NCBI RefSeq assembly: GCF_029439455.1 | Contig: NZ_JAQFVG010000298.1 | Coordinates: 1-60,447, forward strand | Length of the DNA stretch: 60,447 nucleotides | Direction: 5' to 3' | Source of the DNA: Caballeronia sp. BR00000012568055 | GTDB taxonomy: Bacteria; Pseudomonadota; Gammaproteobacteria; Burkholderiales; Burkholderiaceae | In this document: positions 11,218-20,711 of the stretch, piece after piece | How the letters are laid out: each line of letters starts with the position of its first letter | How positions within the stretch are numbered: the stretch's first letter is position 1 | The notes under the pieces: generated by a model | Database searches by the model: none | The model's input: only the letters and a program-made list of their open reading frames with translations | What the model was told of the DNA's origin: nothing | Position numbers and translations under genes: made by a program

Positions 11218-11402
11218 CCATGAAGGCATGAATTGAAGCACGCGTGCCGCTACGCCCTATGCTTTCGTTCGGCAAGGAAACCAGCGCGCACGCGTGTTTT
11301 TTGTGCGAAAGGCCCGGATTTCGTGGCATTTCCGGTCGTTCGGCGAACAGCGGGGCGCAAAGTTTTGTATAGTGCGCCGGTCGCCGACGTTCCCAGTTCC
11401 TC

Positions 11403-13205
11403 ATGCCTTCTCAATACGCGCGTTATCTCTGCTTTACCGTTCTGTGTTTCGCGTTGACGATTCCCTTCGGCGTCGTCAACCACACGTATCCGATACCGAC
11501 GTTCTACGCCGAATACAGCGCGCTCGCGTTGTACCTTGCGTTGGGCGCGACGGTCGCGCTGCTCGTGCGCGTATCCGAACCGCGCGTGCCGTTCGCCTCA
11601 CCGATGATCGCGCTGATGCCGCTCGCGTTCGGCGTGCTGCTGGTCGCGCAGACGGTGCTGCTGCCGGTCGCGCAGCCATCGATGAACTGGCTCGGCGGGG
11701 CGTATCTGCTGGCATCGTTCGTTGCGGTGCATACGGGCTTCGGGCTCGTGCGTGCGGGACTTGGCGAGAAGGCGTTGCGCATCGGCGCGGCGGCGCTGAT
11801 GGTCGGCGGGCTGTTCGCGGTGTTCTGCCAGATCGTGCAGTTGTTCCATCTCGAGGTGAAGTTCACGCCGTTTGTCGTCGCCTATAACGTGATGGTCGAT
11901 CGGCGTCCGTTCGGCAATATGGCGCAGGCGAATCACTTGGCGACCGTGATCGCCTTTGCGATGGCGGGCGCGCTGTTTTACGTGCAGACGCGTCGCTTGC
12001 CGGTGGTGCTGTGGCTCGCGGTGTCGGCGGTGTTTGCGCTTGGTTTGGCGCTGACGGTGTCGCGCGGGCCGTGGTTGCAGATGGCGGTGATCATCGTCGG
12101 CGGATTCTGGATGGCGTTCGCGCAGGGGCGCGCGGTGGCTTCCGATGGATTCGACGGTCCGGGCAAGCGCGATATGCGCGCGTGGATCATGCCGGTCGTG
12201 CTGGCGGTGCTGTTCTTCGCGGTGAACGGCGCGGTCCGTTGGGCGAACGTGCGATTCGGCTTCGACCTTGCGCAGTCGGCGGCGGAGCGTATGCAGGACG
12301 CGAATCAAATCGCACCACGGCTCGCGCTGTGGAAATACGGCTGGACGATGTTCAAGACGCATCCGTTGCTGGGCGTCGGCTGGGGCGAGTTTCCGCGTTA
12401 TCAGTTCGATATGGTGCGCGAGTTGGGCGGCGTCGAAATCGCGAACAACGCGCACGATATCTTTATCGATTTGCTGGCGAAGACCGGCGCGCTCGGCATG
12501 GCTATTCTGGTGCTCGGCATCGTGTTGTGGCTGATCCGCGTGCTGCGCGCACCGCAGACGCCTGCGCGCATTTTCGGTTTGTCGTTTTTGGGCGTGCTGA
12601 TGATGCACGCGCTGGTCGAATACCCGCAGCAGTACATGTTCTTCCTGATGCCGTCGATGCTGGTGATCGGCTTGCTGGAGACGCGGCCGATGCGTTTGTT
12701 CGCGCGCCCCTTGTCGTACGGCTTGTATGTGGTGCTGGTGCTCGGCGGCCTGGCGACGCTCTATCCGACATTGCGCGATTACAACCGCGCGGAAGTGCTG
12801 TATTACGGATCGCGGCCGGCGGAGCAGTATCGTGATGATCCGTCGTTCCTGTTCACCGCGTGGGGCGAATATGGCGCCGCCACGCTGCTGCCGATGAACG
12901 CGCAGGACTTGCCGATGAAGCTCGCGATGCATCGGAAAGCGATTGCGTTGCTGCCTGGGGAGACGGTGCTGCGTCGGTATGCGGTGTTGCAGGCGCTCGC
13001 CGGCCAGCGCGATGAAGCGCTGGATACGATGGCGCGTTTGAAAATCTTTGCCACCGAGCTTCACGACTGGCCGACGCAGTATGCGGCGACAGTGAAAATG
13101 GTGGATGAGATTGGTGGGCCGCTGGGGGCGTTTAAGAAGGATTTGGTCAAGCTGTATGGGGCGCCGGCTGCCGCAACCACCACTGACGATGAGGATGACG
13201 AGTAA
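11403..13205 (+). CDS. pglL: O-oligosaccharyltransferase, PglL/PilO family
   Basis: A 600-residue inner-membrane protein with about a dozen hydrophobic segments in residues 10-450 and a soluble C-terminal part of ~150 residues. The Wzy/WaaL-type signature RPFGNMAQANHLAT is present, with the conserved His at 178, followed by ALTVSRGPWLQM and the periplasmic loop containing HPLLGVGWGEFP. PglL-type enzymes transfer undecaprenyl-linked glycans to Ser/Thr of periplasmic proteins and pilins. The prepilin gene directly upstream, with its Ser/Pro-rich tail, is the obvious substrate. O-antigen ligase is the alternative assignment, but the NMAQANHLAT motif and the pilin neighbour favour PglL. Confidence 0.88.
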   Translation: MPSQYARYLCFTVLCFALTIPFGVVNHTYPIPTFYAEYSALALYLALGATVALLVRVSEPRVPFASPMIALMPLAFGVLLVAQTVLLPVAQPSMNWLGGAYLLASFVAVHTGFGLVRAGLGEKALRIGAAALMVGGLFAVFCQIVQLFHLEVKFTPFVVAYNVMVDRRPFGNMAQANHLATVIAFAMAGALFYVQTRRLPVVLWLAVSAVFALGLALTVSRGPWLQMAVIIVGGFWMAFAQGRAVASDGFDGPGKRDMRAWIMPVVLAVLFFAVNGAVRWANVRFGFDLAQSAAERMQDANQIAPRLALWKYGWTMFKTHPLLGVGWGEFPRYQFDMVRELGGVEIANNAHDIFIDLLAKTGALGMAILVLGIVLWLIRVLRAPQTPARIFGLSFLGVLMMHALVEYPQQYMFFLMPSMLVIGLLETRPMRLFARPLSYGLYVVLVLGGLATLYPTLRDYNRAEVLYYGSRPAEQYRDDPSFLFTAWGEYGAATLLPMNAQDLPMKLAMHRKAIALLPGETVLRRYAVLQALAGQRDEALDTMARLKIFATELHDWPTQYAATVKMVDEIGGPLGAFKKDLVKLYGAPAAATTTDDEDDE

Positions 13206-13312
13206 CCGACACAAGCCTTAAACCCGTTGGTTTCGCTATCCGATGAAGCCAACGGGCAAAAACGGAACGATCGTTGCTTCGAAGTAAATTCGGGCGAAAC
13301 GGTGGCGGCCCT

Positions 13313-13792
13313 TTAACGCTCCACCACCCAATCCCCCGACTTCCCGCCATGCTTCTCCATCACCTTCACATTGGTGATTGTCATCCCGCGATCCACGGCT
13401 TTGCACATATCGTAGACCGTGAGCAATCCGACCTGGACGGCAGTTAAAGCCTCCATCTCAACCCCAGTACGCCCAAAAGTCTCCACGCGCACCTCGCAAT
13501 GCACGCCCGGCAGCGCCTCATCGATCTCGAACTCCACCGCGACCCGCGTCAACGCCAGCGGATGACAAAGCGGAATCAAATCCGCAGTTTTCTTGGCACC
13601 CTGAATCGCCGCGATTCGCGCGACGCCCAGCACATCGCCCTTTTTGGCGTGACCATCGCGAATCAGCGCCAGCGTCGCATCGAGCATGACGATAGAACCG
13701 CGCGCCACCGCGACGCGCCGCGTCTCGCTCTTGGCGCCGACATCGACCATATGCGCCTCGCCGGCGGCATCGAAATGAGTGAGTCCGGACAT
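13313..13792 (-). CDS. moaC: Cyclic pyranopterin monophosphate synthase MoaC
   Basis: A 159-residue MoaC, which converts the MoaA product to cyclic pyranopterin monophosphate in molybdenum cofactor synthesis. Family motifs are [18 protein letters not shown] at the N-terminus, [18 protein letters not shown] in the active site, [20 protein letters not shown], and the C-terminal [11 protein letters not shown]. It is full length. It is divergent from the M48 protease gene (145 bp between starts) and convergent with pglL. No other moa gene is nearby. Confidence 0.97.
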   Translation of the reverse strand: MSGLTHFDAAGEAHMVDVGAKSETRRVAVARGSIVMLDATLALIRDGHAKKGDVLGVARIAAIQGAKKTADLIPLCHPLALTRVAVEFEIDEALPGVHCEVRVETFGRTGVEMEALTAVQVGLLTVYDMCKAVDRGMTITNVKVMEKHGGKSGDWVVER

Positions 13793-13937
13793 CGCGTCTC
13801 CTTGAAATGGGCGCTTATCTTACCAGCGCGGTTTCGCGGGCAAACAGGCCAAATCGGCCAACAAAAGCGCGGCACTTGATACGATAAGCCCGTTTTCATC
13901 CTCCAGCCGACCGGCCACGCGCAGCCGGTGCCGCGTC

Positions 13938-15767
13938 ATGTATCCGAAGCGTCCGAGCCGTTCGCTGATCGCCGTGTTGTGCCTCAGTCTCGCCGTATCG
14001 TCTAACGCGATGGCGCAGGCGAGCAAAGTCGCGTCTACGATGGCGCAAAACCCGCAAACCGGCACGCTCGCTGCCGACGCACTCCGCGCCTCGCCGCAAG
14101 ACGATGCACGCAACTTGCCCGGCAACGTTGCGGAAGGCGTGTTCGGCGTGTACGGCGGCCGCGAAAGCCGCTTCACCAACAAGCCCGGCACGATGTCCGG
14201 TCTGCGCTCGCCGCTGTCCTCCGTCGAGTTGCCCGATCTCGGCGATGGCTCCGGCGGCAAGCTCACGCCGCAAGCCGAACGCCGCTTAGGCGAGCAGATG
14301 ATGCGCGACGTCCGCGCGGATCCCGACTATCTCGACGACTGGCTGATCCGCGATTACCTCGACTCCATCTCCGCGAAGCTATCCGCCGCCGCCGCCACGC
14401 AATACCTCGGCGGTTATAGTCCGGACTTCGATCTGTTCGCCGTGCGCGATCCGCAAATCAACGCGTTTTCCATGCCGGGCGGTTTTATCGGCGTCAACAC
14501 GGGGCTGATCGCGGCGACGCAGACGGAGTCGGAACTGGCGTCGGTGATCGGCCACGAAATGGGGCACGTGCTGCAACGGCATATCGCGCGGATGCTGAGC
14601 ACGCAGGAAAAGAGCAGCTACACCGCGCTGGCATCGATGCTCGCTGGTCTGCTGGCGGGCGTGCTCGCGCACAGCGGTGATCTCGGCATGGGTATCGCGA
14701 TGGGCGGGCAGGCGTTCGCCGTCGATAACCAACTGCGCTTTTCGCGCGCGGCCGAGCACGAGGCGGATCGCGTCGGTTTTCAGATGCTCGCGGCGGCGGG
14801 CTACGATCCCTACGGCATGTCGGCGTTCTTCGAGCGTCTCGATCGCTCGACCATGGCTGATAACGGCGTGCCCGCGTACGTGCGCACGCATCCGCTGACC
14901 AGCGAGCGGATCGCGGATATGGAAGATCGCGCGCGGCGGGTGCCGTATCGGCAGCCGCGACAATCGGCGGAGTACGGCTTTGTTCGCGCGCGTTCGCGTG
15001 TGTTGCAGGTGAGTTTCGCGAGTGATTATCGCGAAGTGGCGAGCCGTTTGAAATCCGAAATCACCGATCAGACCGCGCTCAATCCCGCCGCGAATTGGTA
15101 CGGCATCGCGCTCGCGCAGATGCAAATGGGCGATTACGATGCCGCGAACGAGGCGCTCGCGAAGGCGCGCAAGCTCTTCGAGGGCGATGAAGCGCAGGAA
15201 GCCGCCATCGCCGCGCTGCTCAAACAGCAGCCGAAAACGGCGTCGGTCGCGGGCAAAGCGGGCATTGTCTTGCCGCCGGTGCAGGTGCACGCGTTGGCGG
15301 CATCGAAAGCAACGCCAAGAAGCTCGCCAAGCCTCGACGTGCTCGCCGCCGACATCGCCCGAAAATCCGGCCATTTCGATGAAGCCATCCGCTTGTCCGA
15401 ACTCGCCGAGCAGCGCTGGCCGGATTCGCACGCCGCGCTCGACGCCAATCTGCAAGCGCTTCTAGCCGCGCGCCGCTTCAGGGACGCGCAAGTTCTGGCG
15501 CGACGCGAAACGCGCGCCGAGCCGAATCGCGGGGAATGGTGGTTGTATCTGGCGCAGGCCAGCGCCGGTCTCAACGATCCGCTGACCCAGCATCAGGCGA
15601 TGGCCGAAAAGCTCGCGCTCGACGGCGCGTGGCCCTCCGCGATCCGTCAATTGAAGGAAGCGCGCGACGTGAAGACCGCCAGCTTCTACGAACTTTCGAC
15701 TATTTCCGCCCGCCTGCGCGACTTCGAAACGCGCTACAAGGAAGAGCGCGAGCTGGAAAAGAGCTAA
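13938..15767 (+). CDS. M48 family zinc metalloprotease with TPR-like C-terminus (BepA-like)
   Basis: A 609-residue periplasmic protease. A signal peptide (cleavage near SSNAMAQ) is followed by a linker and the M48 domain. The zinc site VIGHEMGHVLQRH places HExxH at 206-210, and the third ligand is the Glu of RAAEHEADRVGF near 276. The C-terminal half (from about residue 350) is helical and repeat-like, as in BepA/YfgC, which binds the BAM complex and degrades misassembled outer-membrane proteins such as LptD. Its stop codon overlaps the stop codon of the convergent gene (shared CTAA at 15764-15767). Confidence 0.9.
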   Translation: MYPKRPSRSLIAVLCLSLAVSSNAMAQASKVASTMAQNPQTGTLAADALRASPQDDARNLPGNVAEGVFGVYGGRESRFTNKPGTMSGLRSPLSSVELPDLGDGSGGKLTPQAERRLGEQMMRDVRADPDYLDDWLIRDYLDSISAKLSAAAATQYLGGYSPDFDLFAVRDPQINAFSMPGGFIGVNTGLIAATQTESELASVIGHEMGHVLQRHIARMLSTQEKSSYTALASMLAGLLAGVLAHSGDLGMGIAMGGQAFAVDNQLRFSRAAEHEADRVGFQMLAAAGYDPYGMSAFFERLDRSTMADNGVPAYVRTHPLTSERIADMEDRARRVPYRQPRQSAEYGFVRARSRVLQVSFASDYREVASRLKSEITDQTALNPAANWYGIALAQMQMGDYDAANEALAKARKLFEGDEAQEAAIAALLKQQPKTASVAGKAGIVLPPVQVHALAASKATPRSSPSLDVLAADIARKSGHFDEAIRLSELAEQRWPDSHAALDANLQALLAARRFRDAQVLARRETRAEPNRGEWWLYLAQASAGLNDPLTQHQAMAEKLALDGAWPSAIRQLKEARDVKTASFYELSTISARLRDFETRYKEERELEKS

Positions 15768-16330
15768 CGAGACGCCGGGCTGGCAACGAAACCGAACGTA
15801 CTTTCCAGCGACGCGTGATCCACTTGCTGCAGAGGCAAATCCACGCCCGCGCGCCAATGAAACTCGCCCGACCGCGCCGACTCATCGAGCGAAGCGTGGT
15901 CCGCGAACAGATCGATATCGTGATCGTGCAGCGCGGCCACGCGCGCGGGCGTGGCGTGGTCGGTGAACAGAATGCCGCCTGCATCGTCGATCCACACATG
16001 CGCCGGATCGAACGCCGCGCCGGTCTGATCGGTCAGGCGCAACTCGCCGTCAATCGAAGCAAGTCGCACGATCCACGGTGTCACAGCCAACTCCACGTAC
16101 ACCCGCTGCGGCCCGTTCTGAAAGAACCACTGGCCTTTATCGTCACATTCGTAATTGCGGTTGATGAAGCCGAGCAGCGCATCGTGCCGAATCACCGTGC
16201 CCAATTCGCCCGCGGCCTGCGCGGCTTCATCGCGCATGCGCCACTGGCCGCGTCGGTCGAGCAATAGCCAGCCGGTGCAATGCGGCACGTTCGGCCATTT
16301 GACCAACGCCTGTTTGACGATCTCATCCAT
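15764..16330 (-). CDS. Conserved protein of unknown function
   Basis: A 188-residue protein I do not recognise by name. It begins MDEIVKQALVKWPNVPHCTGW and contains LLLDRRGQWRMRDEAA, FINRNYECDDKGQWFFQNG and QRVYVELAVTPWIVRL. It has no signal peptide or membrane segment. The aromatic, strand-rich composition suggests a small globular beta domain. The start overlaps the end of the upstream hydrolase gene by 8 bp, so the two are probably translated together. Codon usage matches the neighbours. A gene of this kind beside a YheT-type hydrolase seems to be a Burkholderiales feature, which is recall rather than something shown here. Confidence 0.85.
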   Translation of the reverse strand: MDEIVKQALVKWPNVPHCTGWLLLDRRGQWRMRDEAAQAAGELGTVIRHDALLGFINRNYECDDKGQWFFQNGPQRVYVELAVTPWIVRLASIDGELRLTDQTGAAFDPAHVWIDDAGGILFTDHATPARVAALHDHDIDLFADHASLDESARSGEFHWRAGVDLPLQQVDHASLESTFGFVASPASR

Positions 16331-17396
16331 TCGAAACGAAGTTCTCCAGATAACCGAATACGCGCGTCGAAAGCCAGTCGATCTTGCCCGGAAACGGCCC
16401 CGTCATAAAGCCGACGTGCCCGCCGTGTTTCGGCTGATCGAGCGTCACGCGCGGCGAGACTTCGGCGGGCGAGGGCAGCGCGAATTCCGGCAGGAACGGA
16501 TCGTTGCGGGCGTTCAGCACCAGCGCAGGTATGTCGATGTTCTTCAGATGCGCACGCGTCGTTGCGCTGGACCAATAGTCGTTGGTATCGCGGAAGCCGT
16601 GCAGCGGCGCGGTGACGACGTTGTCGAATTCGTACAGCGTGCGCGCGGCGAGCACGGCATCGCGATCGTATAGGCCGGGATACTGGCCGAGTTTCGCGAG
16701 CGCCTTGATCTTCAGCGACTTCAGGAAGCTGCGCGTATAGACCATGCCGAAGCCCTGCGAAATCGCACGGCCGCCCGCGTGGACATCGAGCGGCGCGGAA
16801 ATCGCCGCCGCCGCGTTGATGATCGATGCATCCGAACCGCGCTCGCACAGCCAGTGCAGCAACACATTGCCACCCAGCGATACGCCCGCCGCCACGATCG
16901 GCCCCGGATGGCGCTCCGACAACCGACGCAGAATCCAGTCCACTTCGTTGCTGTCAGCGAGGTGATAGAAGCGCGGCATCAGATTCATCGGCCCGCTGCA
17001 ACTGCGGAAATGCGGCACCACGCCGTGCCAGCCGCGCGCTTTCGCAGCGAACATCATCGCGCGGGCGTAGTGGGAATCGGAGTTGCCTTCGAGGCCGTGG
17101 AACAGCACGAAGAGCGGGGCGGTCGGAGAAATGGAATCGCCGGGATCGCGTGCGAGAAAATCGAGGTCGATGAAATCGCCGTCGGGCGTATTCCAGCGCT
17201 CGCGCCGGTATGTCACCTCGGGTTTGCGCCCGAACAGCGCCGGCACGATGGTCTGCGCGTGGCTCGTCGGCAGCCATAGTGGCGCGGTGTAGAGCCAATT
17301 CCGGGCAGTCGATAACGGCTCCGTAAGCCTGACGGCCACGCCAGGCGATTTATCCACGAACGACGAATCGTGTTTCAACAACGGATCGCGCTTCAT
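16323..17396 (-). CDS. Alpha/beta hydrolase, YheT-like (AB-hydrolase 4 group)
   Basis: A 357-residue serine hydrolase. It has the YheT-type opening LPTSHAQTIVPALFGR, the oxyanion segment FVLFHGLEGNSDSHYARAM, VVPHFRSCSGPMN, the nucleophile elbow AAGVSLGGNVLLHWL (Ser in GVSLGG), and the late acid and His elements LVLNARNDPFLP and PKHGGHVGFM. Homologues act on esters, but the natural substrate is unknown. The start at 17396 has GGGGAGG 5 bp upstream; an open frame of 48 further codons spans that site and is rejected. Confidence 0.92.
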   Translation of the reverse strand: MKRDPLLKHDSSFVDKSPGVAVRLTEPLSTARNWLYTAPLWLPTSHAQTIVPALFGRKPEVTYRRERWNTPDGDFIDLDFLARDPGDSISPTAPLFVLFHGLEGNSDSHYARAMMFAAKARGWHGVVPHFRSCSGPMNLMPRFYHLADSNEVDWILRRLSERHPGPIVAAGVSLGGNVLLHWLCERGSDASIINAAAAISAPLDVHAGGRAISQGFGMVYTRSFLKSLKIKALAKLGQYPGLYDRDAVLAARTLYEFDNVVTAPLHGFRDTNDYWSSATTRAHLKNIDIPALVLNARNDPFLPEFALPSPAEVSPRVTLDQPKHGGHVGFMTGPFPGKIDWLSTRVFGYLENFVSNG

Positions 17397-17430
17397 GGAA
17401 CCTCCCCGGCAAACGCTTTTTGTTACTTGT

Positions 17431-17877
17431 TCAATGCAACGGCCCCTGGCCGTGCCGCAGCTTGGCCGCGAACGCGCCGGCGGTCTCGTCCGGCATTTCG
17501 CTCGCGTGAATATGCGCGATGCGCCACTCGCCGCGCTCATGAACCATCACGTAGGTCGTGAAGATCATGCGCGGTATGCCCGCCGGATCGGCCGGCTGAT
17601 GCGCCTCGGCAATCGCATACACGACCGTCCCGAGACTGTCGTACACGCGGATATCGAGCGGCTCGATGCTCACCGGCTGCCCGGCAAGCTGCTTCGCCAG
17701 ACCCGCCCGAATGCTGTCCAGCCCGTGCAGATGCGTGCCGTCCGCGCAGATGCAAGTCGCGAACTCCTCGTCGATCCACAACGACATCACCGTGTCGATG
17801 CTGCTGTCCGCGACTGCCTGATAGTACGCATTGAGGGTGTCGGCGGCGGCTTCGAAGAGGCGGGCAAAACGTGGCAT
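17431..17877 (-). CDS. NTF2-like (SnoaL/DUF4440-type) protein
   Basis: A 148-residue single-domain protein with the cone-shaped NTF2-like pattern: an N-terminal helix FEAAADTLNAYYQAVADSSI, MSLWIDEEFATCICADGTHL, the middle helix GLDSIRAGLAKQL and the last strands MIFTTYVMVHERGEWRIAHI. Such proteins are often small cytoplasmic enzymes or ligand binders, and no catalytic residue can be assigned here. It lies 34 bp upstream of the YheT-like gene on the same strand and is likely in one transcript with it. Confidence 0.85.
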   Translation of the reverse strand: MPRFARLFEAAADTLNAYYQAVADSSIDTVMSLWIDEEFATCICADGTHLHGLDSIRAGLAKQLAGQPVSIEPLDIRVYDSLGTVVYAIAEAHQPADPAGIPRMIFTTYVMVHERGEWRIAHIHASEMPDETAGAFAAKLRHGQGPLH

Positions 17878-18042
17878 GGCTAGTGGGTCTCAGGCATTCG
17901 CTGCGACGCCCCGCTTGAAAGCGGCACGCCGCATCGGTCATTGGTCTAAGCATGCCCCCGTTCGGAGACATTCGCGTGTCCGCGCCCGCACACTCGGGCC
18001 GAAGCCGTCCGATAGCAACAGTCGGCCGGCGGCCCTGAAGAA

Positions 18043-19104
18043 TCAGCGATGCGCGAGCAACATGCCGCGCAGATCGCCGAAAACCTGTTCGGCGGAGAGT
18101 TCGCGCAGGCAGTTCAGATGGCCGAGCGGACACTCGCGGGCAAAGCACGGACTGCATTCAAGATGGAGCCATTGTACCTTTGCAAGATCGGACAAGGGCG
18201 GCGTGTGACGCGGATCGGTGGAGCCGTAGACGGCGACCAGCGGGCGTCTGAGGGCGGCGGCGACGTGCATCAGCCCGGAATCGTTGGTGACGACGGCGCT
18301 CGCGCGCGAGATTAGCGCGCACGCCTCACCGAGCGATGTCTGCCCGCACAGATTGCGCACGTTCGGCGCACGCTCCGCGATAGCCTGAGCGATCGGCGCA
18401 TCCTTGTTCGAGCCAAGCGCGATGATGCGTGCGTACGGAAACGACTGCGCGACAAACTGCGCCAGCGACGCGAAATGCTCTGGCGGCCAGCGCTTGGCCG
18501 GACCGTATTCCGCGCCCGGACAGAACACGACCAGCGGCGTGCGCGTATCGAGATTGAAGCGGGCGGAAACGCGCGCGGCTTCGTTCGCATCGGCTTCGAG
18601 GCGCGGGACGGGCAGTTTCGTGGCTTCCGATTCACCTTCCGACTGTTTCCCGATGAACGGCAGCTTCGCGCCCGGCGCATACGCCAGCGCCGCGTAATGT
18701 GCGGTCATCGGCGGACGATCGGTCTTCGGCGGATTCGCATGGCGCACGTTGAGCAGCCCGAAACGGCTCTCGCCCTTATAGCCGATGCGCAGATTGATGC
18801 CCGCCATCCACGGAATCAGCGCCGATTTCATCGAGTTGGGCAGCACGTAGGCGGCGTCGTAGCCGACATCGCGCAGATCGCTTGCGAGTTGCCAGCGGCG
18901 CATCAGTTGCAGCTTGCCGTGCGCGAGGTCGGTGGCGTAGACATCGCGGATTTCGGGCATGCGTTCGAGCACCGGCGCGACCCACGACGGCGCAATGGCA
19001 TCGATATCGATGCGCGGATGCAGCTTTCTCAACAGCGTAAACAGCGGCTGCGCCATCAATGCGTCACCGATCCAGTTCGGTGCTATTACCAGCGCACGGC
19101 GCAT
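18043..19104 (-). CDS. waaF: Lipopolysaccharide heptosyltransferase II
   Basis: A 353-residue GT9-family enzyme that adds the second L,D-heptose to the LPS inner core at the cytoplasmic face. It shows MRRALVIAPNWIGDALMAQPL (the GT9 start with catalytic Asp), YDAAYVLPNSMKSALIPWMAG, LVVFCPGAEYGPAKRWPPEHF, and the donor site VVTNDSGLMHVAAALRRPLVAVYGS followed by PRHTPP. It is full length. Its position downstream of ilvE and a small zinc-finger gene is the usual Burkholderia order. Confidence 0.95.
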   Translation of the reverse strand: MRRALVIAPNWIGDALMAQPLFTLLRKLHPRIDIDAIAPSWVAPVLERMPEIRDVYATDLAHGKLQLMRRWQLASDLRDVGYDAAYVLPNSMKSALIPWMAGINLRIGYKGESRFGLLNVRHANPPKTDRPPMTAHYAALAYAPGAKLPFIGKQSEGESEATKLPVPRLEADANEAARVSARFNLDTRTPLVVFCPGAEYGPAKRWPPEHFASLAQFVAQSFPYARIIALGSNKDAPIAQAIAERAPNVRNLCGQTSLGEACALISRASAVVTNDSGLMHVAAALRRPLVAVYGSTDPRHTPPLSDLAKVQWLHLECSPCFARECPLGHLNCLRELSAEQVFGDLRGMLLAHR

Positions 19105-19249
19105 CTGTAGTTATCCGATCTCAAAATAGTCGCGGCGCTCGGCATCGAGGCCATCGATTGAAAATGTGCGTGAAAAGCGGCAAGCGAGGCCGGCGCGGCG
19201 TGGAGCCGCGCGGGGCCTCGTATCGGTCGAATCGAATCGAAAACGAGAT

Positions 19250-19447
19250 TCAGTGACCGCCCTTGAGGACTTCGCCGTCCTTGAGCTTGTAGCGCGTGCC
19301 GCAGTACGGGCAGCGCGCTTCGCCGTGCGTCACGTCGAGAAACACGCGCGGATGCGTGCTCCAGCGCTGCATTTTCGGATTCGGGCAGAAGGCGGGAATG
19401 TCCTTCGCCGACAGTTCCACCAGCGGCATTTCCTTCAGGTCGCTCAT
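19250..19447 (-). CDS. Small zinc-finger protein (zf-CHCC type)
   Basis: A 65-residue protein with the CHCC zinc-finger pattern: FCPNPKMQRWSTHPRVFLDV supplies the first Cys and the His, and EARCPYCGTRYKL supplies the last two Cys. Similar domains occur in the NDUFS6 subunit of respiratory complex I and in many free-standing proteobacterial proteins of unknown role. The start at 19447 (MSDLKEMP) has AAGAGA 6 bp upstream, and the longer open frame is not family-like. It lies 65 bp after ilvE on the same strand. Confidence 0.9.
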   Translation of the reverse strand: MSDLKEMPLVELSAKDIPAFCPNPKMQRWSTHPRVFLDVTHGEARCPYCGTRYKLKDGEVLKGGH

Positions 19448-19512
19448 TGCTATCTCTTGTTTGATGTGCGGGGAGAGGCGGGCGTTTTGCGTTCGGCCCG
19501 CCGCCAACTGCG

Positions 19513-20433
19513 TTAGACCTTCGCCAGCCAGCCTGCGTACTTCTCGTTCTTGCCGGAAACCACGTCGAAGAACGCGCTTTGCAGCTTCTCCGTGATGGGA
19601 CCGCGCGCGCCCGAACCGATGGTGCGATTGTCGAGTTCGCGGATCGGCGTGACTTCGGCGGCGGTGCCGGTGAAGAACGCTTCGTCGCAGGTGTAGACCT
19701 CGTCACGCGTGATGCGTTTCTCGATCACCGGAATGCCGAAGTCGCGCGCCAGCGTGATGACCGTGTCGCGCGTGATGCCGTCGAGGCACGACGCCAGATC
19801 CGGCGTATAGATCTTGCCGTTGTTGACGAGGAAGAAGTTCTCGCCCGAGCCTTCGGACACGTAACCGTCCACGTCGAGCAGCAGCGCTTCGTCGTAACCG
19901 TCGGTGACGGCTTCCTGATTGGCGAGAATCGAGTTCACGTACCAGCCGGACGCCTTGGCGCGCACCATCGACACATTCACATGATGGCGCGTGAACGACG
20001 ACGTCTTCACGCGGATGCCCTTGGCCAGCCCGTCTTCACCGAGATACGCGCCCCACGGCCACGCCGCGATAGCCACGTGAATGGTGTTGCCCTTCGCCGA
20101 TACCCCGAGCTTCTCCGAGCCGACCCAGATGATCGGGCGCAGATAGCACGACTCCAGCGCGTTCGCCTTCACCACTTCCAGTTGCGCGGCTTCGAGCGTT
20201 GCGGCGTCGAACGGGACGTCCATCTGGAAAATCTTGGCCGAGTTGAGCAGACGCTTGGTGTGCTCCTTCAGGCGGAAAATGGCGGTGCCCTGCGCGGTTT
20301 TGTACGCGCGCACGCCTTCGAAGACGCCCATGCCGTAATGCAACGTATGGGTCAGGACGTGAATATTCGCGTCGCGCCAGTCGATCAGCTTGCCATCCAT
20401 CCAGATCTTGCCGTCGCGGTCGGCCATTGACAT
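19513..20433 (-). CDS. ilvE: Branched-chain amino acid aminotransferase
   Basis: A 306-residue class IV PLP-dependent transaminase for the last step of Val, Leu and Ile synthesis. It shows HTLHYGMGVFEGVRAYKT, YLRPIIWVGSEKLGVS, the PLP-lysine region VRAKASGWYVNSILANQEA, EALLLDVDGYVSEGSGENFF and the C-terminal FFTGTAAEVTPIREL. The ATG at 20433 has GGAG 7 bp upstream. It is divergent from azlCD, which encode a branched-chain amino acid exporter; synthesis and export may be balanced from this shared 278-bp region. Confidence 0.97.
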   Translation of the reverse strand: MSMADRDGKIWMDGKLIDWRDANIHVLTHTLHYGMGVFEGVRAYKTAQGTAIFRLKEHTKRLLNSAKIFQMDVPFDAATLEAAQLEVVKANALESCYLRPIIWVGSEKLGVSAKGNTIHVAIAAWPWGAYLGEDGLAKGIRVKTSSFTRHHVNVSMVRAKASGWYVNSILANQEAVTDGYDEALLLDVDGYVSEGSGENFFLVNNGKIYTPDLASCLDGITRDTVITLARDFGIPVIEKRITRDEVYTCDEAFFTGTAAEVTPIRELDNRTIGSGARGPITEKLQSAFFDVVSGKNEKYAGWLAKV

Positions 20434-20711
20434 ACGGTTCTCCTAGCAGTCTCGTTCAAGTGATTTCGGGCGAGCCGATTTCCTGCCAATCCGAAGTTTT
20501 TCGATACGCGAAAGCCCTTTGCAGGCGCGCGCAAGAAAACTCCGAAAGGCGGCGAAAGACCGTCATTTTAGCGTCTTTTCGCGACGAAACCGATCTTGGC
20601 GCGCCTTACGCGCCGCTATAATTCGCCTTTCGCCACGTATTATCCGGCGGATTCTCCTTTTAGCGTTTCAGCGCGCGTTCCTTCCTGCCGCGCGCGGCAA
20701 CGAACCCAATC

